Part shown: piece by piece, positions 24,371-32,152 of the stretch
How positions within the stretch are numbered: position 1 is the first letter of the stretch
Layout of the letters: each line of letters begins with the position of its first letter
From: Halovivax ruber XH-70
Lineage (GTDB): Archaea > Halobacteriota > Halobacteria > Halobacteriales > Natrialbaceae
Assembly (NCBI RefSeq): GCF_000328525.1
Contig: NC_019964.1
Location: forward strand, 1,054,001-1,118,000
DNA length: 64,000 bases
Direction of reading: 5' to 3'
Notes under the pieces: generated by a model
What the model was told of the DNA's origin: nothing
What the model saw: the letters and a program-made list of their open reading frames with translations, nothing else
Databases searched by the model: none
Made by a program: the position numbers and the translations under genes

Positions 24371-25044
24371 ACGCGCGTGACGGGGACCGCCGCAGTGGAG
24401 CCAGTCGGCCGGTCGCCCGTTCGACGACGCGTCGACGTGTTCTCGCGGCTGCGGGTGTCGGTGGTGTCTCGCTCGTCGCCGGGTGTATGGGGGACGAAGA
24501 AGAGCCAGACGGACCCGACGACCCGTCGTCCGACGGGTCGGACGTCCCCTACAGCGCAGCCGCGAACGCCATCGACGACCACCCGGTCGACGAACCGGTC
24601 ATGTTCACCCGATCACACCAGTGTCCCGTCTGTGGGATGGGACCGGCAGATTACGCCGGATGGGCCTGTCAACTCGCTCACGCTGACGGAACCGGCCTGT
24701 TCTTCGAGTCGCCGGGGTGTCTCCTCGCGTACGTCGTCGTTCCGCGTGCCCATCCGACCGACGCACCGATCGAGCGCACCTGGTTCGTCGATTACGCCGA
24801 AACCGAACTGTTCGATGCCGCCGACGGCTACCTCGTCGCGGAGACCGAACTGGAGAATCAGCACGGGCCGATGAGCGGGAGCCCGGTTCCGTTCGCGACG
24901 CGTGAGCGCGCGGTCGCGTACGTCGATGACGCGGATCACCTGGGCGAGGACGCGATCATCACCATGGACGACGTGGATTTCGAACTCGCCGACTTCTATC
25001 GGGGCAATCGGATGCCCGACACCCCGACCGCTACGGACGACTGA
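24367..25044 (+). CDS. nosL: NosL-like copper-binding Tat lipoprotein
   Basis: A 225-residue exported lipoprotein. The N-terminus has twin arginines (STTRRRVLAAAG), a hydrophobic stretch and a lipobox ending AGC. An acidic linker precedes FTRSHQCPVCGM, the copper-binding motif of NosL, followed by PGCLLAY. NosL delivers Cu(I) to nitrous oxide reductase. The start overlaps the Lrp gene stop. No nosZ, nosD or nosF is nearby, so either the Nos locus is elsewhere or this copy has another copper role. Confidence 0.88.
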   Translation: MNARDGDRRSGASRPVARSTTRRRVLAAAGVGGVSLVAGCMGDEEEPDGPDDPSSDGSDVPYSAAANAIDDHPVDEPVMFTRSHQCPVCGMGPADYAGWACQLAHADGTGLFFESPGCLLAYVVVPRAHPTDAPIERTWFVDYAETELFDAADGYLVAETELENQHGPMSGSPVPFATRERAVAYVDDADHLGEDAIITMDDVDFELADFYRGNRMPDTPTATDD

Positions 25045-25108
25045 ACTTGCTCACGAAGCGACTGCCGCGGTCGAAAGGAATTGGGTCCTGGCCCGGCTGG
25101 GAACGAAC

Positions 25109-26005
25109 GTGCTCTCGTCGACGGACCGTTGCGTCACGCCGCTGGCTGCCCTCGCGGTCGCCGTGTTCGCGGCGAGTACGAGCGCGATTCTCGTTCGCTG
25201 GAGTGGCGCTCCGTCGACGGTCGCCGCGTTCTACCGCGTGCTCTTTACGACACTGCTAGTGGCGCCGATCGCCGTCTGGTTCCATCGCGAAGAGTTCGCC
25301 CTCCTCTCACGGCGCGACCTCGGCTTCGCCACGCTTGCCGGTGTCGCGCTTGCGATTCACTTCGGAACGTGGTTCGAGAGTCTGAATCACACGAGTGTGG
25401 CGGCGAGCGTGACGCTCGTTCAGTTGCAACCGGTCTTCGTGGCCATCGGCGCGGGGCTCGTCCTCGGCGAGCGGATCACCCGGCGGACGGTCGGGGCTAT
25501 CGGCGTGGCGATCGCCGGGGCCGCGGTCATGTCGTTCGGCGACGCCGGGCGGGCGCCGCTCGCTGATTCGTCAGCGTTCGGTAACGCCCTCGCACTCGTC
25601 GGGGCGATGACGCTGGCCGGGTACGTCCTCGCCGGGCGGTCGATCCGTCAGCGCGTCTCGCTCTTTCCGTACGTCACCGTGGTCTACGCCGCGTGTGCGA
25701 TCACCCTGTTCGCCGTCGTCGGCGTCCAGGGCCACGACTACGTGGCCTATTCACCCACCGAGTGGCTGCTCTTTCTCGCGATGGCGCTCGTCCCGGGTAT
25801 TCTGGGTCACACGCTGATCAACTGGACGCTCGAACACGTCGAATCGGTCGTCGTCAGCGTCGCCTGGCTGGGCGAACCGCTCGGCGCGACGCTGCTCGCC
25901 CTCGGTCTCCTTGGCGAGGTACCGGACGCGATCACGCTCGTCGGCGGGGTGATCGTCCTCGGGGGTATTTTCGCCACTACTCGGACTCGGGGACGCGGTT
26001 CGTAA
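25109..26005 (+). CDS. DMT-family permease (EamA domains)
   Basis: A 298-residue integral membrane protein with about ten hydrophobic helices in two EamA repeats. The first repeat has SAILVRWSGAPSTVAAFYRVL and the second GHTLINWTLEHVESVVVSVAWLGEPLGA. This is the drug/metabolite transporter superfamily; substrate unknown. The frame is open to 24902, but that part overlaps nosL and is Thr/Arg-rich shadow. A GTG at 25109 directly precedes the first hydrophobic segment and is my choice of start. Confidence 0.82.
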   Translation: MLSSTDRCVTPLAALAVAVFAASTSAILVRWSGAPSTVAAFYRVLFTTLLVAPIAVWFHREEFALLSRRDLGFATLAGVALAIHFGTWFESLNHTSVAASVTLVQLQPVFVAIGAGLVLGERITRRTVGAIGVAIAGAAVMSFGDAGRAPLADSSAFGNALALVGAMTLAGYVLAGRSIRQRVSLFPYVTVVYAACAITLFAVVGVQGHDYVAYSPTEWLLFLAMALVPGILGHTLINWTLEHVESVVVSVAWLGEPLGATLLALGLLGEVPDAITLVGGVIVLGGIFATTRTRGRGS

Positions 26006-26199
26006 CGTGTTCGCTTTTGTGGACGTGTCCAGACCGTTGCTGTATCTTACCCCTGAACTGGTCGACAACTCCGTTGCGTAGTCCGAGTCGGTAGCACTCG
26101 AACCGTCGTCTGGATAGGAAACCCGTCTCCGTTTCCCGAATTGCGTTTAATCCGCCAGGGAAGGCAATACCAATCACGAAAGCAGTCCATGGAAACAAC

Positions 26200-26208
26200 T
26201 ATATTATA
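26200..26208 (+). promoter_or_regulatory. TATA box of the DUF4157 cassette
   Basis: TATATTATA lies in an AT-rich island (about 26190-26230) that stands out from its surroundings. Its centre is 25 bases before the ATGATG at 26229, which points to a leaderless transcript starting there rather than at the DUF4157 ATG at 26292. Confidence 0.55.
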
Positions 26209-26228
26209 CAAAATTGAAGTGACCACAT

Positions 26229-26291
26229 ATGATGGCTCTAAGCGATCGTCGTCGATCGAGAAGCCCCCAGAGGCGGACGGAGGACGGCTAA
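26229..26291 (+). CDS. 20-residue Arg-rich leader ORF in frame with the DUF4157 gene
   Basis: ATGATG... encodes MMALSDRRRSRSPQRRTEDG and stops at TAA 26289-26291, directly abutting the ATG of the DUF4157 gene in the same frame. The composition is like the Arg-rich start of the next protein. It is either a leader peptide giving coupled translation, or the true N-terminus cut off by a nonsense mutation. Confidence 0.4.
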   Translation: MMALSDRRRSRSPQRRTEDG

Positions 26292-27527
26292 ATGGGACGG
26301 AAGAGAAAACGTCGAAGACAGCACAAGGACGGCGAGCGGCGGTCACGTGAGCGGGACGATCGCCGCAAAGAAAGTGGTGAGGACGACCAGCAAGTGTTCA
26401 CTCCCATGGGAATGCCCGATGCGCCGATTCCCGACGCGCCCATTCCGGACGCGACGCCGCCCGATGCCACGCCGTCGGTCGGCTTGCCGGCGATGGAGAA
26501 CGTGAATCCGATCCCGCAGACAGACCGGGTGTCGATGGCCAGTCGCGGCTACGGCCACGAGGCACAGGAGCACATCATGCGCGCGACGGAGGGGACGGAG
26601 ACGAATCCGCACGACGTCCCCGATCCGGTGCTGGACGTGCTCGCAATTGGCACTGGGAAGTCGCTCGACGCTTCGCTCCAGCGGGCGCTCGAAGCGCGGA
26701 TGGATGCCGACTTCTCGAACGTCCAGGTTCACACCGGGCCGGAGGCGGCGAAAGCTACAGATGCGATTGACGCGCGGGCGTTCACTTGCGGCAACGCGAT
26801 CGTGTTCAACGATGGCGAGTACGATCCCGAGAGCGCGGAGGGACAGTATCTCTTAGCGCACGAGTTGGCTCACGTCAAACAGCAGACGGGCGCGGCGATC
26901 TCGATGATGCCGCAGTCGGACGCCGATCTTGAGATCGATCCGGATCCGCAGCTAGAGCGTGAAGCGGATCGGGCGGCCGAAGAAGCGCTGTCCGGAGAGG
27001 AACCGCTGATCGTGAACCGGCTGGGAACCGACGTCCATATCCAGCGGAAGGACTGGAACGCCGGTCTCGCGAACGCCGAGCGACTCTCGACGGCCGAGGG
27101 CCCTGGCCCCGTCGGCGGGACAGTCGACGATCTGACCACCAAGACCTACCGGCTGACGCAGGACGAGCTCGTCGACCTCGTCGAATCGGTCGACGCACCT
27201 GACGAACTCCCGGCCTACGTCGAGGCGAACGATATCGACGTCTCCAGCCGCCTGCAGGACACGATGGGCGGCGGCTTCAAGGGCGCGACGTCGGGTTGGA
27301 AGGCCGGTTCGATGGCGGGCTCGCTCGCCGGTCCCGCCGGGGCACTGGCGGGTGGCCTCGCGGCGATGCCGGTCGGCTACTTCATCGCCCAGCAGTACGG
27401 GAACGGAACGGCCGACACAATACAGAAGCGCCTTCGGTCACTACTCGGACTCACTACCGAACAGGAGTTCGAGAACGAGCAGGAGAAACAGGACAAGAGT
27501 GTTTGGTTCAGCAGCCTGAGGGGATAA
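26292..27527 (+). CDS. DUF4157 metalloprotease-like protein with glycine-zipper C-terminus (putative toxin/effector)
   Basis: A 411-residue protein. Residues 1-35 are basic, followed by PDA-type proline repeats (about 41-62). The DUF4157 domain spans about 85-235: DFSNVQVHTGPEAAK, FTCGNAIVFNDGEY, the zinc motif HELAHVKQ near residue 190, and EREADRAAEEAL. DUF4157 is known from extracellular contractile injection (eCIS) loci and toxin-like proteins. A C-terminal segment (about 325-370, GGGFKGATSGWKAG, then Ala/Gly repeats ending GYFIAQQ) looks like a membrane-inserting glycine zipper. No signal peptide is present. The stop overlaps the next gene (TAATG). I infer an injected or released toxin; no other injection-system gene is in the window. 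Confidence 0.75.
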   Translation: MGRKRKRRRQHKDGERRSRERDDRRKESGEDDQQVFTPMGMPDAPIPDAPIPDATPPDATPSVGLPAMENVNPIPQTDRVSMASRGYGHEAQEHIMRATEGTETNPHDVPDPVLDVLAIGTGKSLDASLQRALEARMDADFSNVQVHTGPEAAKATDAIDARAFTCGNAIVFNDGEYDPESAEGQYLLAHELAHVKQQTGAAISMMPQSDADLEIDPDPQLEREADRAAEEALSGEEPLIVNRLGTDVHIQRKDWNAGLANAERLSTAEGPGPVGGTVDDLTTKTYRLTQDELVDLVESVDAPDELPAYVEANDIDVSSRLQDTMGGGFKGATSGWKAGSMAGSLAGPAGALAGGLAAMPVGYFIAQQYGNGTADTIQKRLRSLLGLTTEQEFENEQEKQDKSVWFSSLRG

Positions 27528-28447
27528 TGAACGCGAATATCATTGGTCAGGACGATACTGGAGTAGGACTTGTTCTCTCCGATAATGAGAACAGAGAGCA
27601 TGAACTAGGGATCGATGGTGAAGGAGACATCATTCACCATCAGGTGGATGGGATACCTAATGACCCGTCTACTAGAACACAAACTGAAAAGGAGCAGTTC
27701 TCCCAAGCCCGTCGCTACGCGAAATACTACGTGGCTCAGGAGACCGAGTACGACACGATCCCGTGGAACCTGAACCCCAAGCGGTTCGAGACCGTCCGCG
27801 AGGCACTGGCCGACCTCACCGTCGACGAACTTGACGACTCCTTCGGCGACCTGTTCGCCCAGAGTCTGAGTCACTACGCGGACGATCCCGACGTCGACAC
27901 GGGTGGCATCGAGCGCCCCTACGAGCTTCCAGCGGACAAGATCGGTCCCGAGGGCGCCGTACTGTACGAACAGGAGCTCTACCTCGACGATGAAGGTGCA
28001 ATCGAAGGGGTCTCGGGCGTCATCGTCGAGTACTACGTCGCGAAGGGCGAGCGGACGACCGTTCGTCACGACGAAGCGCCGGTTCCTGATCGCGACCCGG
28101 ACGCCCGCGTCGAGATTTCCCCCGCCCCGTTCGTCGACCTGAAACCCTTCCGGGACTATCTCGTCTACAATCTGCGCTGTCAGATCCGCGATTGCTACGT
28201 CGGGATGGGCCTCGAACCGCCGGCCGAGTACAAAGTCCTCGGTCCTGGTCAGTATCGCTTCACGGGCAAGTACCAGCACTTCGAGTGCTACCTGGCGTAC
28301 TTCGACGTCGACGCGGACATTCCCGGCTACAGCCACGAGTTCGCGCCGGAGCTGCCGATTTCGGACGCCGAACTCGGTGGGTTGGTGGACCCGGGAAGCG
28401 AGCGTTCGCTGTACAGTCAGCTCAAAGGCGCGCTGTTCAGCCGGTAG
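27527..28447 (+). CDS. Unrecognised acidic protein coupled to the DUF4157 gene
   Basis: A 306-residue protein whose ATG overlaps the stop of the DUF4157 gene. The first 55-60 codons are clearly AT-richer than the remaining part, which returns to normal high GC near 27705. The N-terminus (GQDDTGVGLVLSDNENREHELGI) is short and beta-like. The rest has YYVAQETEYDTIPWNL, VEYYVAKGERTTV and YRFTGKYQHFECYLAYFDVDADIPGY, probably an alpha/beta globular fold with Tyr-rich strands. No signal or TM segment is seen. By position it could be an immunity protein or a chaperone/adaptor for the DUF4157 protein; I do not know its family. Confidence 0.7.
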   Translation: MNANIIGQDDTGVGLVLSDNENREHELGIDGEGDIIHHQVDGIPNDPSTRTQTEKEQFSQARRYAKYYVAQETEYDTIPWNLNPKRFETVREALADLTVDELDDSFGDLFAQSLSHYADDPDVDTGGIERPYELPADKIGPEGAVLYEQELYLDDEGAIEGVSGVIVEYYVAKGERTTVRHDEAPVPDRDPDARVEISPAPFVDLKPFRDYLVYNLRCQIRDCYVGMGLEPPAEYKVLGPGQYRFTGKYQHFECYLAYFDVDADIPGYSHEFAPELPISDAELGGLVDPGSERSLYSQLKGALFSR

Positions 28448-28535
28448 GGCTCGAACGGGGTTCAGCTGGCGAATTGCGGTGTTGATCGAGGGATCGGTCG
28501 CCGTTTCCGTCTCCGCATCTGATTCCGTCGGCGAC

Positions 28536-28889
28536 TCACTCCAGCCGCTGGTCCTGGAGCCGATTCTTCGCTTCCGTGCGTCGTTTCTCCGTAAATCTGG
28601 GGGAGTCGTCGCTGAAGTCGATCTCGACTTCGTCGATCGTCCGGCGGTAGATGTTCGTCCGCCGGCCCTCCTCGGAGAGCTGACGGCCCTCGCGTTCTAA
28701 CAGCCCGGCCTCGACGAGGTCCTCGATGCGTCGATAACAGGTCGCGATCGGTATCTCGATGTCGTCGCTGAGTGTCTGTGCAGATTTCGGTGTTCCCGCC
28801 GCACACAAGATTTCCGCGCTATATTTGCTCCCGAGGGCGCCGAGAACCGTCCCGGGGTCCGGCTTCCCTGCCTGGGGACTCTGTGACAT
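28536..28889 (-). CDS. Winged-helix transcriptional regulator
   Basis: A 117-residue protein. LGALGSKYSAEILCAAGTPKSAQTLSDDIEIPIATCYRRIEDLVEAGLLE is an ArsR-like winged helix of the type common in haloarchaea. The charged C-terminus is probably a dimer helix. I chose the ATG at 28887-28889 (MSQSPQAGKPDPG) because an AT-rich TGATAATTTG lies about 20-28 bases upstream. It is convergent to the DUF4157 cassette and may or may not regulate it. Confidence 0.8.
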   Translation of the reverse strand: MSQSPQAGKPDPGTVLGALGSKYSAEILCAAGTPKSAQTLSDDIEIPIATCYRRIEDLVEAGLLEREGRQLSEEGRRTNIYRRTIDEVEIDFSDDSPRFTEKRRTEAKNRLQDQRLE

Positions 28890-29188
28890 CCTACTGCACG
28901 ATAGCAAATTATCAGAGTTGAATCTTGTGGTTGTCGATACTATCACCGATTACTGATAGTCTGGATTGGGTGAAATGGGAGGAGTACCTCAGTTTCTGAA
29001 CAGGGGGAGGCGGATTCGTCGGTACGTCTCGAAGCGATCGGCGCCCGGGTGCGGATTCGCTGTCCCGACTATCTGGAGGATTCACCAATCCCCGTCCGCA
29101 CGACACATCACCCAACGCGCCTACGGGGACAGCCCGCCGTCCACGGGTCCCGTCGTCGCCCGTCACCAGTTCGTCCTGTTGGTGTCGC

Positions 29189-29314
29189 TCACCGGTAGAC
29201 GTAGGCGAGCCAGATCCCTGTCACGACCAGACTGAGTGCGAGGACGCCCCAGCCCACGGCGTCGATCGGGAGGTCGGATCCGGTCTCGAGGACGATCTGC
29301 GAGTGTTCGAACAT
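29189..29314 (-). CDS. Small single-helix membrane protein (41 residues)
   Basis: MFEHSQIVLETGSDLPIDAV is followed by one hydrophobic helix (GWGVLALSLVVTGIWLAYVYR). The ATG is at 29312-29314 and the TGA at 29189-29191. A TATA-like GGTTAAGG lies about 30 bases upstream. It diverges from the ATP-NAD kinase gene. The sequence has clear helix character and haloarchaeal codon use. Function unknown. Confidence 0.65.
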   Translation of the reverse strand: MFEHSQIVLETGSDLPIDAVGWGVLALSLVVTGIWLAYVYR

Positions 29315-29455
29315 ACCCGGTACTGTTGGTGCCGGCCCCTTAACCGTTCAGATCTTCGCGACGGTCGGTCTTCGTCGCGCCGATGTGGCGTCCCGTCTCC
29401 GCTGATCGCCGCCGGAGCCGCGTGTCTTTTGCCGATGCCGGTCCAACCCAGTTGC

Positions 29456-30532
29456 ATGACAACACTGGGGTTCGTCGCGAACCCGATCGCGGGGATGGGT
29501 GGGCGAGTCGGGTTGAAGGGGACCGACGGGATGCTCGCGGAGGCTCGCGACCGAGGAGCCGAGCCGCGGGCACCCGAGCGGGCCCGCGAGGCCATCGAGG
29601 CGTACGTTCAGCGCGACCCGGACGCGGCGATTTTCACTGCGGGGTCACCGATGGGTGCGGACGCCGTTCGTGACGCCGGTGTCGAACCGACCGTCGTGTA
29701 CGAACCGCCGGAGACACTGTCCGAGACGAGTGCCAGCGATACCCGCGAGACGGTCAGTGCACTTCTCGACCACGACGTGGACCTCGTTCTGTTCGTCGGC
29801 GGCGACGGGACTGCCGTCGACGTCGCTTCCGTCCTCGAAGAGCGAGACGCCGAAACCCCGATGCTGGGTGTCCCAGCCGGCGTGAAGATCTACTCCGCGG
29901 TGTTCGGGGTCACGCCGGCGGACGCTGGCCGCGTCGCCGCGACGTACGACGACGTCGCGGCTCGCGAGGTGAACGACATCGACGAAGCCGCCTATCGGGA
30001 GGGAACGGTCCAGACCGAACTCAAGGCCGTCGTTCCCGTGCCCGTGACGCGAGGGGTCCAGTCTGGCAAACAACTCGCGAGCGGGAGCACCGAGACGCTC
30101 GCCGCCGGATTCGCCCGCGAGATCGATCCGGAGCGGACGTACGTCTTCGGCCCTGGCGGTACCGTCGGCGCGATTCAGGAGGAGCTGGGTGCTGACGCCT
30201 CTCCACTCGGGGTCGACGTCTGGCGCGACGGGGAGATCCTCGCACGCGACGCCGCCGAAGCGGACATCCTCGAGACGATGACCGATCCGACGACCGTCGT
30301 CGTCTCGCCGATCGGCGGTCAAGGCTTCGTCTTCGGGCGCGGCAATCACCAGCTCTCGCCCGCCGTCCTGCGGCGGGCCGACGACATCGAGGTGGTCGCG
30401 TCGGGGGCGAAACTCGACGGGATCGACGTCCTCCGGGTCGACACGGACGATGCGACGCTCGACGAGTCGCTCCGCGGCTGGATGGACGTTCGAACCGGAC
30501 GGTTCACCACGCGAATGGTCAAAGTGGTCTGA
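29456..30532 (+). CDS. ATP-NAD kinase family protein
   Basis: A 358-residue protein. MTTLGFVANPIAGMGGRVGLKGTDG and LVLFVGGDGTAVDVA (the GGDGT kinase motif) place it in the ATP-NAD/AcoX kinase family. The C-terminal half (FGPGGTVGAIQEELG, SPIGGQGFVFGRGNHQLSP) completes the fold. The archaeal members are predicted NAD or sugar-alcohol kinases; the substrate is not established here. The upstream open frame to 29303 overlaps the small membrane gene and is discarded. Confidence 0.85.
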   Translation: MTTLGFVANPIAGMGGRVGLKGTDGMLAEARDRGAEPRAPERAREAIEAYVQRDPDAAIFTAGSPMGADAVRDAGVEPTVVYEPPETLSETSASDTRETVSALLDHDVDLVLFVGGDGTAVDVASVLEERDAETPMLGVPAGVKIYSAVFGVTPADAGRVAATYDDVAAREVNDIDEAAYREGTVQTELKAVVPVPVTRGVQSGKQLASGSTETLAAGFAREIDPERTYVFGPGGTVGAIQEELGADASPLGVDVWRDGEILARDAAEADILETMTDPTTVVVSPIGGQGFVFGRGNHQLSPAVLRRADDIEVVASGAKLDGIDVLRVDTDDATLDESLRGWMDVRTGRFTTRMVKVV

Positions 30533-30646
30533 GCGGTCGGTTTCCTGGATCGATCGATAGCTGTCTCTCGCCGATTCCGCGGTACGCTGGGGAGCGCGTC
30601 GGGTCCGATGGAACACCCCTAGGGATGCAGTACTTTTCGCTCGTGT

Positions 30647-30699
30647 TTGACATCCTCCTCCGGCTTCAGCCGGAGGAATCCCGAGCGTTGGGATATTAG
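30647..30699 (-). ncRNA. Candidate omega-RNA scaffold at the right end of TnpB element 2
   Basis: Two stems are visible: CCTCCGGC/GCCGGAGG (30657-30676) and ATCCC/GGGAT (30678-30682 with 30690-30694). The same order and the shared TTGGGATATTA box occur at element 1. The guide would derive from 30627-30646. Confidence 0.45.
30657..30676. repeat. Right-end hairpin of TnpB element 2
   Basis: CCTCCGGC TTCA GCCGGAGG is a perfect 8-bp stem with a 4-base loop, 6 bases inside the TCAA end. Confidence 0.7.
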
Positions 30700-30713
30700 G
30701 GTTTACAGTCTCC

Positions 30714-31952
30714 CTATTCTCTCGGTGTGAACCGTCCGCTCTCGCGGTCGAACAGGAAGCCTCCGGGCTGTGCCAACCAGCCGTTACTCATATCTCCCGT
30801 CGGGGGACTCTGAGTTATCCTTCTGCGAATGTTCACCGCACCGTTCACATCTGCGTTCATCGTCGTTTCGCACGAAGAACAGACGTACAGACCACGCTCC
30901 ACACGGTTGCTATCACGAACCTGTCCACAACACGAACACGTCTTGCTCGTGTTCTCTTCGTCCATACGGTAAACAAGGATACCGTGTTCTTCGGCCTTGT
31001 ATTCGAGCAAATTTGTGAAGCGGTTAAACTCCCACCCGTGGAGTTTCTTGTTCCCCGACGCACCCCAGTTCCGAGGCTCGCCGTCTTTGTCTTCACGGAT
31101 GTCGCTGAGGTCGCCAACCGCTATCTTTCCCACACCTTCCTTGACACACCGTTGCACGATGTGATTGCTGAGGGTATGGAGGAAATGGTTTTTACGTCGG
31201 GAAAGTTTCTGTCGAGCCTTCAACGCACGCTTGGACGGCCCGTTTTCACCTTCGGTCTGGTACTCGTCGCGGGTGAAGTAGTGCTTGTCCTCTTTCAACA
31301 CGTTTCCCGGATACAGCTCACTCGCACCATCTTCGTAGTCGATGGCGAGATAGTTACTGATCCCGAGATCGATACCCGCCGTCTTATCGCCGGGTGCGTC
31401 TTCGACTGGAATTCCTTTCTTGCAGACGATGTGGAGTTCCCACTCGTCGCCATTCCAGACGGCACGCACCTGCTGGATGTTCTCGACGTCTACGTCGGGG
31501 CGGGTTTCGTACTCCGCGAGGATGAAGTCTGACCGACCTTCTTTCAGGTTGAAGCCTTTCGAGAGGCGGAGTTGGCCGTGTTTGTCGTCGTGTTTGATGC
31601 CTTTCTGTTTCCACGTGACGGTGGAGCGCGGGTGTCGGTCGCCACGTTTCCTGTAGCCCGGTGGGTTGTTGCCGTCGTCGGAGTTGTACCAACCAGTGAA
31701 CGCTTCAGCAAGTTCTTCGAGAACTCGCTGACTTGACTGAGAATGTAAGTCATTGTAGCATTCGTGGTCTTTCAACGCTGATTTCAGCTCGGCTTCATCG
31801 GGTATCTCACCGTCTTCATCCCACCGGTCTTGGATGTAGTAGCGTCCGACGTTCCACAGTTTCGAGGCGGAGAACCCACACTGGTCGAGGTCGTCACGAA
31901 CCTGTCCGTGGTTCGTGATGCAGGCGACGTAGGTGCGGGTTGTATCCAGCAT
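30714..31952 (-). CDS. tnpB: TnpB RNA-guided nuclease homologue (RuvC-II Glu replaced), copy 2
   Basis: A 412-residue TnpB starting MLDTTRTYVACITNHGQV. RuvC-I is GIDLGI (Asp195), RuvC-III NADVNGA (Asp368), and the zinc finger CSCCG...CSSC is intact. As in the other copy, RuvC-II reads VGDLSDIR with Gly280 where the catalytic Glu normally stands. The C-terminal tail again contains SNGWLAQP. The two proteins are clearly related but far from identical, so the substitution is a subgroup feature and not a chance mutation. Activity is uncertain. Confidence 0.9.
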   Translation of the reverse strand: MLDTTRTYVACITNHGQVRDDLDQCGFSASKLWNVGRYYIQDRWDEDGEIPDEAELKSALKDHECYNDLHSQSSQRVLEELAEAFTGWYNSDDGNNPPGYRKRGDRHPRSTVTWKQKGIKHDDKHGQLRLSKGFNLKEGRSDFILAEYETRPDVDVENIQQVRAVWNGDEWELHIVCKKGIPVEDAPGDKTAGIDLGISNYLAIDYEDGASELYPGNVLKEDKHYFTRDEYQTEGENGPSKRALKARQKLSRRKNHFLHTLSNHIVQRCVKEGVGKIAVGDLSDIREDKDGEPRNWGASGNKKLHGWEFNRFTNLLEYKAEEHGILVYRMDEENTSKTCSCCGQVRDSNRVERGLYVCSSCETTMNADVNGAVNIRRRITQSPPTGDMSNGWLAQPGGFLFDRESGRFTPRE

Positions 31953-32065
31953 TAACTGTGTTAATAACTCGTAATGGAATTTTGAGTATTAAAGGCTATG
32001 TTTGGCGTGAAATATCTGGGCCAGTCGGTATCGGTTGAACGGGTCACTGAGTGGTGGCGCGTATT

Positions 32066-32083
32066 CACGGCCTAAAGGCCGTG
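32066..32083. repeat. Left-end hairpin of TnpB element 2
   Basis: CACGGCC TAAA GGCCGTG is a perfect 7-bp stem with a 4-base loop, 20 bases inside the TTAT left cleavage candidate. Confidence 0.65.
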
Positions 32084-32152
32084 GTATTGCGCCCGTCCAG
32101 TGTATAAGGCACTATAGATAGGATTAAACACACCCTCGTGCAACCCCCTCCT

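Larger units (their letters stand above)
30647..32103 (-). mobile_element. IS200/IS605-type TnpB-only element (IS1341-like), copy 2
   Basis: The element carries only tnpB. In its orientation the left end follows TTAT (32104-32107), then 20 bases to a 7-bp hairpin (32066-32083). The right end has a perfect 8-bp hairpin (30657-30676) and finishes in TCAA (30647-30650 on the minus strand). This is the same architecture as element 1 but with clearly different sequence, so the two belong to different subgroups of one family. It lies between the ATP-NAD kinase and PhoU-like genes and spares the PhoU promoter. Confidence 0.75.

Noticed and set aside
26190-26350. Plus-strand frame starting METTILYKIEVTTYDGSK ahead of the DUF4157 gene
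   Set aside because: The start looks protein-like, but it runs through the TATA element and then into an alternative frame of the DUF4157 gene, without conserved features. The leader ORF at 26229 fits the promoter better.
26292-28447. Complete extracellular contractile injection system
   Set aside because: Only the DUF4157 protein and its partner are present. No sheath, tube, baseplate, spike or AAA ATPase gene is visible, so only a cassette is claimed.
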